A DNA stretch of 64,000 nt from Pachypanchax playfairii (lineage: Eukaryota > Chordata > Actinopteri > Cyprinodontiformes > Aplocheilidae): the NCBI GenBank assembly GCA_006937955.1, contig SSNP01000123.1:367823-431822 (forward strand), read 5' to 3'. Every line of letters begins with the position of its first letter. Within the stretch, counting starts at the first letter, position 1. Both the position numbers and the translations under genes were made by a program. Of this stretch, positions 34,401 to 46,008 are shown in pieces. The notes beneath the pieces were generated by a model. The model saw only the letters and a list, made by a program, of their open reading frames with translations. It had not been told where the DNA came from and searched no databases.

Positions 34401-37400
34401 TTATTTCTGAAAATGTGTTCAATTAACAAGTTGTGAAATATTTTGTGACTGCTCAGAACAAAGACTCAGAAGAATTTAACCCGTAAAACTTCACTGAAGT
34501 CAAACATCACGTGGCAGCTGCTTCTAGGTCAACCTCATGTCACAAGGTTAATATGTAACTTGATGCTAACTGTACTGTTGATCTTTACAGCCGGTATCAT
34601 TAGCCCAGAATCAGAACATACAACTTATTTGTTATCATCTCCTGATCATCAAACTGTCAGACAGAACTGCTGACTGAAAAGAAAATCAGTTCTTCAGAAC
34701 ATTCCGAGTGATTGTTTTGTTGGCTTTAATGATCCTGCAGCTGATGTAGATTTTAACAATGTTTTTACCAGAAGACATGCAGGTAATGTTGTTCTCTGCT
34801 CACATCAGCACCATGTTAGAACGGTTTGCGTTCAGCCTAAAGAAAGACGTGGATTAAAGGACTCATGATCTCTTAACCTGGTCGGAGTCAAGGTGTTTTC
34901 AAAGTGTAGTGAGTGAGTTCACACCCTGATTTAAAGGTGGGATATGGAACTTGGACACAATAACACAGCACAAAGCCTTCAGCCATCTGGGTGCCAGGCT
35001 CGTCAACCCCCCCGCGCGCGCCGATGCTGACGTCGACCAATATTCCTCACCAAACACACTCTGATCCCCGATCCGAGCAGGACAATAACATATCATGAGT
35101 TCAGTTCACTAATCATGCTCTCCAGCCCCGCTGATCACACACTGACTCTGATAAAAGCAGCTCCTGTTTGAAGCTCAGTCATCGATTCAGTCCGTGGCAA
35201 AGAGTTCATAGTTGCACCGTGGCTCCAAAACGTCCTGCAGTCCATCTTAAGATCCTCTGTCCTCCCCACACACCATCCTGCACGCTCCACTTATACAATG
35301 AAATAAAAAAAAAACAATAAAATCCTCCGTAGTGTGTCTTCCAGTCAAACCCTGCAGCCCGGACTTCCCCTCACTTCAGCCACCTTCAGCTCCGTGTTAG
35401 CATGACATGCTAATAAAAACATTTCCACACAGAACTTGCTCATCACATGTCAGGAAACCACCTATGGCAAGCAAATAAGGTATATAATCACCACATGTCT
35501 CCGGTGCTTCCAGCTGGTTGACCTGCAGACTCCACAGTACCAGCCTCACTGTGCTGGAGTATTTACGTATTAGGCAACCCAAAATGGTGCCCACTACTCT
35601 GCCAGCTATTGGCTGGTAGATGTAAACAAAATACCAACGTCGTGCCCGCCAAAATTAATATTTTATAATATTTTACTTAAAATATAATTTTTAAAGGAAA
35701 TAGTATATTTTTATTCTTCAACCCTCTAAACACCCCTTGGGGGTATTATTTTATTAAAAATATAGCTTTAATTGAAAATATTCCATATACCACCTTTAAT
35801 GCATCTGAATGTGATCAGAACGTCCAGGCTGGACTTGAGTGGCAGCTGTGATCAGGGCCTTGGACCTTCCTGCATCAGGTTTATATGTAACTGAGGAAGA
35901 TCTAAAAACTGATCCAGTTCCATTTGCCTCAGAATCATTACCATGGTAGCCACTGAGCCCAGCTGGTTAGTATGTGTGGAGTACAGGGCGGAGCCTGAAG
36001 CTTTTGTATTCATACTGACGGTGCTGCGTCTCACTAGCTGGTTGTCTGTTTGTGTTCGTTCACAATGAAACTGTTGGGTTGTCTCTGTAGATCCTGGTGC
36101 TGGAGCTGAACGATGAGGCTGCAGAGCAGACTGTGGAAGCAAAGTCTGTAGACCTGCTGCAGGGCCAAGAAGGATTCCGCTGGAAGGTAAAGAATACATC
36201 TGAACCCAACACCATTTTTTTAAATAGAACTGGCTGTAGTCCTGAGAGCTGAGATGAGACTTCATGAGTTTCTGATGCAGAGCTTGTGTTATAATGGGTC
36301 TCTTGTCCACCAGGGCCACACTCAGCTGGAGGTACGGGAGGAGCCAGTGCAGTTTCCTCCAGGCTTCCAGCCCTTCACCCTGGTCCAGTGCCAGCCCCCT
36401 GCTGTGGTCACGGCTCTCAGTCTGCACTCAGAGTGGAAGCTGGTGGCCTTCGGGACCAGCCATGGCTTTGGCTTGTACGATTACCAGCAGAAGAACACTG
36501 TGCTGGTCAAGTAAGACGTGCACACAGAACCTTCACAGTATTCTGTTTCCTTTTTGTTCTACGTCTTCTAGATGTTTTCTGGACCACTCAGTTTACAGCT
36601 GTTTCACAGATGTTCCATGATGTCACAGTTACACTATCACTCCCTTGTTCCTGTTCAAACCTTTGATGTCCTTCATCCCACCTGCATCTTCCTCCAGACT
36701 GAAGGAGTTTATCCCTTATGTTCCTACACCAGGTGCACACTGAACCCCAGTGACCAGCTGGCACTAGAAGGTCCTCTATCCAGAGTAAAGAGCATCAAGA
36801 AGTCCCTCCGTCAGTCCTTCAGGAGAATCAGACGCAGCAGAGTCTCTTTAAGAAAACATCATGTCAACAACACCGCCAAGGTACAACACATCATGTGACC
36901 TCTGACCCCCCACCACACATTCACAGGTCATTGGTCACAGACTTTTCATGGCTGTAGTAGAAACACACTGTAAATGTTTGACCTTTAATTAAAGGAGAGC
37001 TGAGCACGCTGAACGTTCCTTTGGTTCTGGTTGGTACGTTTAACAGAACAGTCTTTATTATTAAACATTTGGGTTTTACATGACCCAAAATGTTGAAATG
37101 ATTAGGATGATCCTGTTCCTCGGGGTCCTTCTGTCCTGTATGTGGACGATGTTTTCCAGCTCCAGACTCTCAGATGAAGTAACTTATATGAGACACATGG
37201 AACAAACAGTAAATGAAACATCTACAGGACAAAATAAAACCCAGAACGTCCTGGTAAAGTTCCACCTTGAGACAAAATCTAATCTGCACCTGATTCAAAG
37301 GATTTAACCCTGCAGGTAGAGGCCCCTGAGGACTCGGGCTCCAGCACACCTTATTTAGATGACTGTAGTTCAGCAGAAGCCTGTTAATCAGCTGTCAGTT

Positions 37401-40400
37401 TAAATCAGGTGTGTTGAAATGTGGAAAAAGTAAAAAGTAACAGGACGGAGAGACACTGATGGAAATTAAACAAACTCTGAGTAACTGACTCAATCCAAAC
37501 CACCTGCTGGACCGGACTATTCCAGTCCTGCATGTGAACCAGGTCAGTTTCTTTATGATGCATCACTTCTGTTAAATTCTGTCTGGTATTTAAAATAACA
37601 AGTCCAGTTCATATCAGGACGGGTCCACATCAGGTCTGGTTACAGTCAGTCCAGTCCAGTTCTAATAGAATCCCAGTCAGTAAGAAAAAGAGAATATGTG
37701 GGAGGAGCCAGAGAAACGCCCATCAGATCCAGATCTATTCAGTCCATCTGTTCTTGTTTATTAATCAGTATTAGAGTCCTTTACTGTATGTGTGACGTCG
37801 AGGGTTCGAGTCAGGTTCGTTTGTTTATTTGGGGGTTTTCTTCTCAGCTGCAGGAGGCTAACGCTCGTTTGGAGGCTGAACTGGCTGAGATGGAACTGGC
37901 CCCCGTCCAGAGGAAGATCGAGGCTCGGTCTTCAGACGACTCTTTCACCGGTCTCGTACGGACGCTCTACTTTGCGGACACCTTCCTTTCTGACAGTGAG
38001 TTTTGTAACAAACACCAGCTTTAGCTTGAAAGGCTCATTCAGAAACACACAAAGAAACACAATTATACAAAAATCTTTTCTCTTGTTTAGAACAATCTTC
38101 ATCCTCAGCTGTTGATTTTCTTGTAGGTTCACATAACACACCTTCTCTGTGGGCGGGGACTAATGGTGGCTGTGTGTTTGCATATATGCTCCACCTTCCT
38201 CCAGTCGAACGCAGAGCTGATGAGCCTATCACTGCACATCCAGGTAAATCACAGGGTTCTGACATCACTGTGGTGTCCTTATGTCTCTTGTCCTGTGGTT
38301 CTAGTTTCACTCACTTATTTTACCTGTTTGTTCCAGCCAAAGAGATCCAGCTGATGCACCGCGCCCCCGTAGTCGGTATAGTTGTGCTGGACGGTCACGG
38401 GGCTCCTCTCCCTGAGCCTCTGGAGGTGGCACATGACCTGGCTCGCTCACCTGACATGCATGGATCACACCATGTTCTGGTCACGTCTGAGGAGCAGTTT
38501 AAGGTCAGAACTGAACACACACACACTGCAGGTGACCCAGAATCACAAGCCCGGTTCTATAGAAACTGTTACCAACATCTGGACTTCCTGTAGCTGCTGT
38601 TGTTCCCAAAGCTGCTCCAATATGATGGTACATCCCAGATTCATATGAGCTACTGGGTCACATCAAAACCAGAACTATATTTATTGGGTCAGCATGTAGC
38701 ACACACAGAACCTGACCTGGTGATCAGGGTGGAGAGAAGCAGGTAGCAGGTATGGATCAGCTGTCAGGAGGGTGAGAAGAGGAGAGACAGCTTGTCCTGG
38801 TCTGCAGAGTTCTGCATCTTCTGCTGGAGGGGAGGAGCTTTAAAAGACCTCTGGGTTCTGGGTTCTGTGGGCGGTTTTCCTGCCTGTGTACTGGTTCTTA
38901 GTGTATCTGAGTCCACATGAATGATTTCACACACTGAAATCAGAGATGTGTGTTTTGACTGAATGTTGGTCCCAGAACATCTGGACTCAGTGATCCTCCT
39001 GACGGAACATCTGGACTCAGTGATCCTCCTGACGGAACATCTGGACTCAGTGATCCTCCTGACGGAACATCTGGACTCAGTCATCCTACTGATGGAACAT
39101 CTGGACTCAGTGATCCTCCTGACGGAACATCTGGACTCAGTGATCCTCCTGACAGAACCGGACCTGGATCTTCAGTAGGATCTAAGCTCCATGTCTACAG
39201 GACACGGTGTCTTGTTCCAGCTTTATTTACACCTGGTGGAGCAGGTGATCACATAAAGCATGATGATGTCGACAGGTTGTCCAGTTAGTGATGAGCTTGT
39301 GTCAGAGATCAGTAGAACTAGAGCGTCTCCCCTCCCACCTGCTGCCAACACACCTCAACAAAGACAGGATGTCCTTCCTGAGGAGTCCATCCTCAGCATT
39401 GTTGACTGGAGACACCTGAGGACATCCTGAGGAGCTGCATTACATCTGACTCCGAGTCTCAGCTGGTACCTGCAGGAAACTGCTGCTCCTTCAGATAAAC
39501 AGCAGCTTCATTCTGCAGGTCAGAGACACTCACCTGGACAAGACTGTCTTCTCTTTATCAATGAGCTGAGACGGATGCATTGCAGCGCCTGAAGGCAGCT
39601 GCTCTGCGTAGATCAGGGGTGGGCAACTCCAGGCCTCGAGAGCCACAATCTTGCCCATTTTAGATGTTCCCCTCCTTCAACACACCTGATTCAAATCTGC
39701 AACCTCTCAGCAAGTCCTGTAGAAGCCTGTTAACGACCTGTTCATCTGCAGCAGGTGTGTTGAAGCAGGGGGACATCTAAAATGTGCAGGATTTTGGCTC
39801 TCGAGGCCTGGAGTTGGACACCCCTGGATTAGTGACTGACGTGGATGGAGGAAGGTTCTCAGATGAGGAGCAGGAGTCCAGCTGACTCTCTGACCCGGAC
39901 TGCCAAACGCTGCACGCAGGTTGTTTATTTGACTCGATAAACAGAACCAACATCATGGTCTCCTGATTAAAAACTGATCTGTTTGCTGAGACCAACCTGC
40001 AGTTCTGCTTCTCTGGTATCAGACTGGACTTTGTTTACCTGCAGCGTTGGTGCTCATGTGAAATGCTGCTGTGTGTTCAGGTGTTCACGCTGCCGAAGGT
40101 GAGCTCTAAAATGAAGCTGAAGCTGACGGCTATAGACGGCTCCAGAGTTCGGAGGGTGGGCGTGGCCTGGTTCAGCAGCAGCCGCACAGAGGACTACAGT
40201 GAGAGTGGCCTGGTTGTTCTGACCAATCAGGGTGACGTGCACGTGGTGTCACTTCCTCATGTCAAAATGCAGGTTCACTACCCCTGCATCCGCCGGGAGG
40301 ACGTGAGCGGCATCGCTTCCTGTGTCTTCACCAAACAAGGCCAGGGTAAAGCCCGGGACACGCCCACCATCAGCACACTGACTAAAACTTTCCACGCTTT

Positions 40401-43400
40401 AACGTCCTGCTGTCGTCCGCCAGGTTTCTACCTGATCTCTCCATCTGAGTTCGAACGCTTCTCACTGTCCACTCGCTTCCTGGTGGAACCTCGCTGTCTC
40501 GTGGAGGCACCTGTCCAACCTGGCTCATCCAATCAGCACCGAGCAGAACCAGGCGGAGCTTCATCTATTCACAGGTGTGCATGCACGTACACACACATGC
40601 ATGCACATACAGACACTTAAACGTACACACATACATGCACGTATACACACTCACGTGCACGTACACACACACTCGCATGCACGTACACACATACACACGC
40701 ACACATGCACGTACAGACACTTAAACGTACACACATACATGCACGTATACACACTCACGTGCACGTACACACATACTCGCATGCACGTACACACATACAC
40801 TCACACACATGCACGTACACACATACACTCACACACATGCACGTACAGACACTTAAACGTACAAACATACATGCACGTATACACACTCACGTGCACGTAC
40901 ACACATACTCACATGCACGTACACACATACACTCACACACATGCACGTACAGACACTTAAACGTACAAACATACATGCACGTATACACACTCGCATGCAC
41001 GTACACACACACTCGCATGCACGTACACACGCACTCACATGCACGTACAGACACTCGCATGCACGTACAGACACTCGCATGCACGTACAGACACTCGCAT
41101 GCACGTACAGACACTCGCATGCACGTACAGACACTCGCATGCACGTACAGACACTCGCATGCACGTACACACACTCACATGCACGTACACACATACACTC
41201 ACACACATGCACGTACAGACACTTAAACGTACAAACATACATGCACGTATACACACTCACATGCACGTACACACACACTCGCATGCACGTACACACATAC
41301 ACACGCACACATGCACGTACAGACACTTAAACGTACACACATACATGCACGTATACACACTCGCATGCACGTACACACACACTCGCATGCACGTACACAC
41401 GCACTCACATGCACGTACAGACACTCGCATGCACGTACAGACACTCACATGCACGTACAGACACTCGCATGCACGTACAGACACTCGCATGCACGTACAG
41501 ACACTCGCATGCACATACAGACACTTAAACGTACACACATACATGCACGTATACACACTCACGTGCACGTACACACATACTCACATGCACGTACACACAT
41601 ACACTCACACACATGCACGTACAGACACTTAAACGTACAAACATACATGCACGTATACACACTCACGTGCACGTACACACACACTCGCATGCACGTACAC
41701 ACATACACACACACACATGCACACACACACACACACACACACACACGCATGCACGTACAGACACTCGCACGCACGTACAGACACTCGCATGCACGTACAG
41801 ACACTCGCATGCACGTACAGACACTCGCATGCACGTACACACACTCACATGCACGTACACACATACACTCACACACATGCACGTACAGACACTTAAACGT
41901 ACAAACATACATGCACGTATACACACTCGCATGCACGTACACACACACTCGCATGCACGTACACACGCACTCACATGCACGTACAGACACTCGCATGCAC
42001 ATACAGACACTCGCATGCACGTACAGACACTCGCATGCACGTACAGACACTCGCATGCACGTACAGACACTCGCATGCACGTACAGACACTCGCATGCAC
42101 GTACAGACACTTAAACGTACACACATACATGCACGTATACACACTCACGTGCACGTACACACATACTCGCATGCACGTACACACACACTCGCATGCACGT
42201 ACACACGCACTCACATGCACGTACAGACACTCGCATGCACGTACAGACACTCACATGCACGTACAGACACTCGCATGCACGTACAGACACTCGCATGCAC
42301 GTACAGACACTCGCATGCACGTACAGACACTCGCATGCACATACAGACACTTAAACGTACACACATACATGCACGTATACACACTCACGTGCACGTACAC
42401 ACATACTCGCATGCACGTACACACATACACTCACACACATGCACGTACAGACACTTAAACGTACAAACATACATGCACGTATACACACTCGCATGCACGT
42501 ACAGACACTCGCATGCACGTACAGACACTCGCATGCACGTACAGACACTCGCATGCACGTACAGACACTCGCATGCACGTACAGACACTCGCATGCACGT
42601 ACAGACACTCGCATGCACGTACACACATACACTCACACACATGCACGTACAGACACTTAAACGTACAAACATACATGCACGTATACACACTCGCATGCAC
42701 GTACACACACACTCGCATGCACGTACACACGCACTCACATGCACGTACAGACACTCGCATGCACGTACAGACACTCGCATGCACGTACAGACACTCGCAT
42801 GCACGTACAGACACTCGCATGCACGTACAGACACTCGCATGCACGTACAGACACTTGCATGCATGTATACGCTCTCACATGCAGATACACACACGTAGGC
42901 GTACACATACACACACACTCACTGGCTCTCTTTCTGTTTCAGTGGTNCACATGCACGTACACACATACACTCACACACATGCACGTACAGACACTTAAAC
43001 GTACAAACATACATGCACGTATACACACTCACGTGCACGTACACACATACTCGCATGCACGTACACACATACACTCACACACATGCACGTACAGACACTT
43101 AAACGTACACACATACATGCACGTATACACACTCACGTGCACGTACACACATACTCGCATGCACGTACACACATACACTCACACACATGCACGTACAGAC
43201 ACTTAAACGTACAAACATACATGCACGTATACACACTCACGTGCACGTACACACACACTCGCATGCACGTACACAGACACTCGCATGCACGTACAGACAC
43301 TCGCATGCACGTACAGACACTCGCATGCACGTACAGACACTCGCATGCACGTACAGACACTCGCATGCACGTACAGACACTTGCATGCATGTATACGCTC

Positions 43401-44426
43401 TCACATGCAGATACACACACGTAGGCGTACACATACACACACACTCACTGGCTCTCTTTCTGTTTCAGTGGTCTGAGTGTTTCTTCTTCTCTTGCAGGAG
43501 TCGACCAGGCAGTGAGGATGCAGGTAAATGGAACGGTGCACATGTGCATTCAGCTTAGGTACCTGTTCAGGTGTAGTGTTGACTTGTGCTGACTTGTACA
43601 CTCATACAAACACACCTGTTTGTGTCTGTGTCCTGCCGTCCGATGTCCTCTGCCTGCTGCCTGTGTGTTCCAGAAAGTGCAGCTAGACGCGTTATGGAGC
43701 ATGCTTTGCTGAATGACGAGAGTGAGTACTAAACATGGAGCTCCGGCTCCTCTGGGTCTGGTTCTGACCCACTGTGTGCTGCTTTTACTTCTGATTGCAT
43801 CATGTGCTTCCTTTAACTGGTATGTCAGCTTTCTGCTCCCGTGCTCGTCAGACTGAGCCACAGTAACAGAACCAGAACCCTTTAAATCATCGTGCAGGTT
43901 TACGTTCTCCACCTGCTTCCTGTCTGTGGACGTTCTCTGCATCTCTGCATCATGTCTGACCTGCATTAGCATCGTTAATTGTGTCTGTTCCATCCCCTTC
44001 ATCCCAGATGTTTAAGTAGTTCATGATGAAATGTTTCTGTGTTCAGACTGCAGTACCTTACTACTGCTACCGTAATACACTGAATATCTCTTCCTGGAAC
44101 TGTTTGAGTTTCTTCTGGAACACAGATGGTACCAGAGCTCAGACGGTTCCTGTGACTGCAGCTCTGCGTCACATTTACCTTGTTCTGCTGAAAACAGTTT
44201 GCTGACAGTCATGTTCTCTTCCAGAGGTTCTTCAGGAGATCCAGAAGTCCCTGGAGAGCAACCAGACGTAAGTGTGACAGAACCTGGACCGTTTGATTTC
44301 CTTTTGAACTGAAGTCTTATTTTAGATGGAAAAAACATCTCTCACTCGCTCGCTCTCTCTTCTCTCTCTCTCGCTCTCTCTCTCAGGTTGTTCCTGGACA
44401 ATAATGTTCCAAATGCTGTAGTCTGA
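25339..44426 (+). CDS. llgl2: LLGL scribble cell polarity complex component 2 (lethal giant larvae homologue)
   Basis: A complete 25-exon coding model of 1007 residues with every splice phase consistent. Exons: 25339-25413, 28857-28954, 29674-29755, 29837-29952, 30123-30281, 30490-30652, 30745-30880, 30975-31029, 31115-31269, 31868-32079, 33187-33254, 33349-33502, 33674-33778, 36091-36186, 36314-36510, 36733-36880, 37848-37995, 38127-38243, 38337-38503, 40081-40345, 40424-40574, 43498-43523, 43674-43721, 44225-44267, 44387-44426. It encodes a WD40 double-propeller protein: TVEHGFPHQPSALGYSP near the N-terminus, the family signature GGMPRASYGDRHC (residues 303-315), HEDGTVRFWDASG (about 441-453), and a basic serine loop RVKSIKKSLRQSFRR (641-655). 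LGL proteins act at the basolateral cortex of epithelia. There they bind PAR-6/aPKC and are released when aPKC phosphorylates the loop serines, all of which are present here. LLGL2 is favoured over LLGL1 by the sequence and the neighbour myosin XVB. Confidence 0.97.
25814..26786 (+). pseudogene. Tc1-type transposase, interrupted
   Basis: The frame starts MAKTKELSKDTRNKIVDLHQ and has an N-terminal paired-like helix-turn-helix region (GKTESAIGKQLGVKKSTV). DDE residues are visible: D in WSDETKIELFG, D in FQHDNDPKHTA and E in DLNPIENLW. A run of 62 N (26439-26500) interrupts it, and the reading frame differs across the gap. A TGA at 26784-26786 ends the frame, while transposase-like sequence (EEWAKIPATVCENL) continues in the same frame after it. 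So the copy is probably non-functional unless these are assembly errors. Confidence 0.9.
26439..26500. other. Assembly gap (62 N)
   Basis: A run of N inside the Tc1 transposase. The flanks look nearly contiguous compared with the transposase family, so the gap length is probably nominal. Confidence 0.95.
27116..28397. other. llgl2 intron 1, 3' part
   Basis: No exon or element recognised after the Tc1 element. Confidence 0.4.
28398..28505 (-). mobile_element. Fragment of a common fish interspersed repeat
   Basis: Read on the minus strand, the segment holds GGACAGGTGACCTGTCCAGG and ends in AAATGGATGGA, the usual end of a repeat family frequent in fish. It is only a fragment. Confidence 0.5.
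29230..29302 (+). mobile_element. Probable LINE 3' tail
   Basis: TTTCCCTTCAGGGATTAATA followed by TTGAATTGAATTGAA resembles the 3' end of a fish non-LTR element with a short tandem tail. Only the tail is present, in llgl2 intron 2. Confidence 0.5.
29966..29993. repeat. (TTAA)n microsatellite
   Basis: About seven tandem TTAA units in llgl2 intron 4. Confidence 0.9.
31270..31867. other. llgl2 intron 9 with probable GC-AG borders
   Basis: The exon 9 frame (HTG at its end) has no GT between 31240 and its in-frame stop at 31285-31287. The only junction that keeps frame into exon 10 (G|DPSALVV) uses CACAG|GCAGGC at 31269/31270 and the CTGCAG acceptor at 31867. No other feature lies in the intron. 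Confidence 0.7.
32104..32952. repeat. 24-bp minisatellite, about 35 copies (llgl2 intron 10)
   Basis: The core CCTCCCGATCCGGTCC repeats at 24-bp spacing with substitutions (GATTAAA, GATTGAA, GATCAGA). A longer block containing ATTACCGGTCCTGATTAAAT occurs near 32370 and near 32650, indicating a higher-order duplication. Confidence 0.93.
34081..34358. repeat. 20-bp minisatellite, about 14 copies (llgl2 intron 13)
   Basis: TCAGCTGGTCCTCGGGTGTT repeats in perfect 20-bp register with minor GCGGGTC and GGCTGTT variants. Confidence 0.97.
34931..35799. mobile_element. TTAA-flanked MITE (piggyBac-like)
   Basis: TTAAAGGTGGGATATGGAAC (34931-34950) is mirrored by TTCCATATACCACCTTTAA (35781-35799). TTAA lies at both ends. 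No transposase frame is present in 869 bp. The right half matches the fragment at 22502-22814. It lies in llgl2 intron 13. Confidence 0.75.
36733..36880 (+). CDS. llgl2: llgl2 exon 16, aPKC-phosphorylated loop
   Basis: Codons about 624-673. The exon carries VKSIKKSLRQSFRRIRRS and the following RVS, with serines at about 644, 648, 652, 659 and 662. In the LGL family these are the aPKC targets that control membrane binding through the basic, membrane-binding stretch. All spacing is retained. Confidence 0.93.
36881..37847. other. llgl2 intron 16
   Basis: No exon found. About 37310-37420 (AGCACACCT..GTGTGTTGAAATG) resembles part of the short hAT-like MITE at 39614, but too weakly to assign. Confidence 0.4.
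38975..39157. repeat. 30-bp minisatellite, 6 copies (llgl2 intron 19)
   Basis: GAACATCTGGACTCAGTGAT recurs at 38975, 39005, 39035, 39065, 39095 and 39125, nearly identical. Confidence 0.95.
39614..39826. mobile_element. Short MITE with inverted ends (hAT-like)
   Basis: CAGGGGTGGGCAACTCCAGG at the left is mirrored by CCTGGAGTTGGACACCCCTG at the right; the inverted repeats extend through CCTCGAGAGCCA. The 213-bp size and CAGGGGT ends match hAT-type MITEs common in fish. No clear target-site duplication was found. Confidence 0.75.
40575..43460. repeat. 2.9-kb alternating purine-pyrimidine minisatellite (llgl2 intron 21)
   Basis: Units of about 20-30 bp such as GCATGCACGTACAGACACTC and CACATGCACGTACACACATA are repeated for 2.9 kb with periodic TTAAACGTAC variants. 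Long stretches alternate purine and pyrimidine strictly (CA, TG, CG, TA steps). All six frames stay largely open; this is not coding. One N lies at 42947. Confidence 0.97.
43498..44426 (+). CDS. llgl2: llgl2 C-terminal microexons 22-25
   Basis: Four short exons (26, 48, 43 and 40 bp) encode SRPGSEDA, ARRVMEHALLNDE, VLQEIQKSLESNQ and LFLDNNVPNAVV, ending in TGA at 44424-44426. The middle part matches the family C-terminus (ERALL..DE..L.EIQ). The last exon follows a long CT microsatellite (about 44341-44386) that serves as its polypyrimidine tract. Confidence 0.85.
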
Positions 44427-45969
44427 TGACACCTGACCAGGTGAGACTGATTCTGTCACCTTGTTTTTCATTAGTGGAACATTTCTTCAGTCTGTTTTTT
44501 GTTGTTCCTTCAGAAGCAGATTCAATGATGTGCACAGAGTGTCCTGCAGCAGCATTCACCTCCTGTGCAGCAATCACAACCACTACTGACCCCCTGACCC
44601 GTGACCCCTGACCCTCTGTATGGACAGACGCTAAAGGCTCTGCGGCTCTCCTAACGTAGCAGACGGAGGGTAAAGGAGACGCCACCTGTGCCTATGAACC
44701 ACTCACTGTTGCCTGAGTAGAGGTCAGACTTTGACCTCCATGAAACCAGCTGGAGCTGCTGTGGGTCGGACGGTTCCGTCACCGCAGCCTCACTCAGCTG
44801 GAAGAAACGTGGACAGCGACTCTTCTGTAAAGTTGATAAAACATGAGTTTAATAGAACTGAAACTCATTTCTGAGAGAAGTGCAAAAAAAAACCTTTTTG
44901 TTTTTATAAACTTCCTGTTTTTATATTTTTAAAGTCGGATCCTTGTTTTGAAGCTGTTTCTTAAACAGGATTTTCTACGTAAACCTGCCATATTGACACA
45001 GCAGCATCAGTTGAGTTTAGAGAGCAGAACTCTTTCTTTGCACAGTTTTTCTAAAAACTACCGACATGTTTGTAACTCGAACCGTGCGCTCTGATGTAAC
45101 TCAGGTTATATGATAATACTTTAGATTTTAACCTTCTCATGAACAGTCTGATGTGAGAGCGCAGATGACCCCGCCCCCTGCAGATGTTTCCTTTGTGACA
45201 CTACTGTTAGTTTAGTTTGAGCCCCTCCCCCTGCCCGAGCTCAGGTGAAGGGGGCGTGGCTCTAGTTTTTCTGTGAACATTGTTTGATGCTGTTGGTGAT
45301 TGATGTAATGCAGGATTGTATGTGTAAACTAGTGAGATGATTTTAATATATTTTCTGTAGAGCGGATGTGACTCTCCCTGCAGGCCTGTTGGAACTGGCT
45401 CGGCTGCTACTTCCACCACATGAGGAACTCTTTGGTACTGTCTCACTGAATGCTGTATATTCTAGCATCAACCTAGAATCTATTTTTGTAGCAAACTAAT
45501 TAAGAACTCTAATATTTTTGGATTTGAAAGTAATCTCTCATGACAGTTTTCTTGCAGATAATTATTACATGTTTTTCCTCAGAGTGAATGTTTGTCTTTT
45601 TTTTTTTCTGACATCACTTTTATCTTTGTAAAAAAACCCTTGATGACACTCAGCATTTAGACTCGTCCCATCACTTTAGCCTGATCCTCCATACTGTCCT
45701 TCTCCATCCAAGAGCTCAGTGAGAACATCGTGAGCTGACTTGAAGGAAGCAGCGAGTCTCCTCTGTAACCTGAACAGGTCCACAGTATGATCTGCTGTCC
45801 TCAGCAGCCTGAAGACATGCTGCCTGGATCACGGTGCTGCAGACAGAACTCGCAGCTCGCTGGTCTGTTCGCGTCACCAGCAACATGTGCAGTCTGAGAC
45901 CATTACTGCAGCTGATCTGTTACTCGGTTCCAACCTGTGGATCAAATCAGAAAACCCAGAGCAGAGCTC

Positions 45970-46008
<39 letters not shown>

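Noticed and set aside
38521..38593. Continuation of llgl2 exon 19 past 38503
   Set aside because: The frame continues but a GTCAGA donor at 38504 joins in phase to exon 20 (VFTLPKVS), matching the family; read-through would not.
40577..43476. Many long open frames rich in His-Thr-Cys-Arg repeats on both strands
   Set aside because: They come from a stop-poor CACGTACA-type repeat in llgl2 intron 21; all frames and both strands are open, so there is no coding signal.
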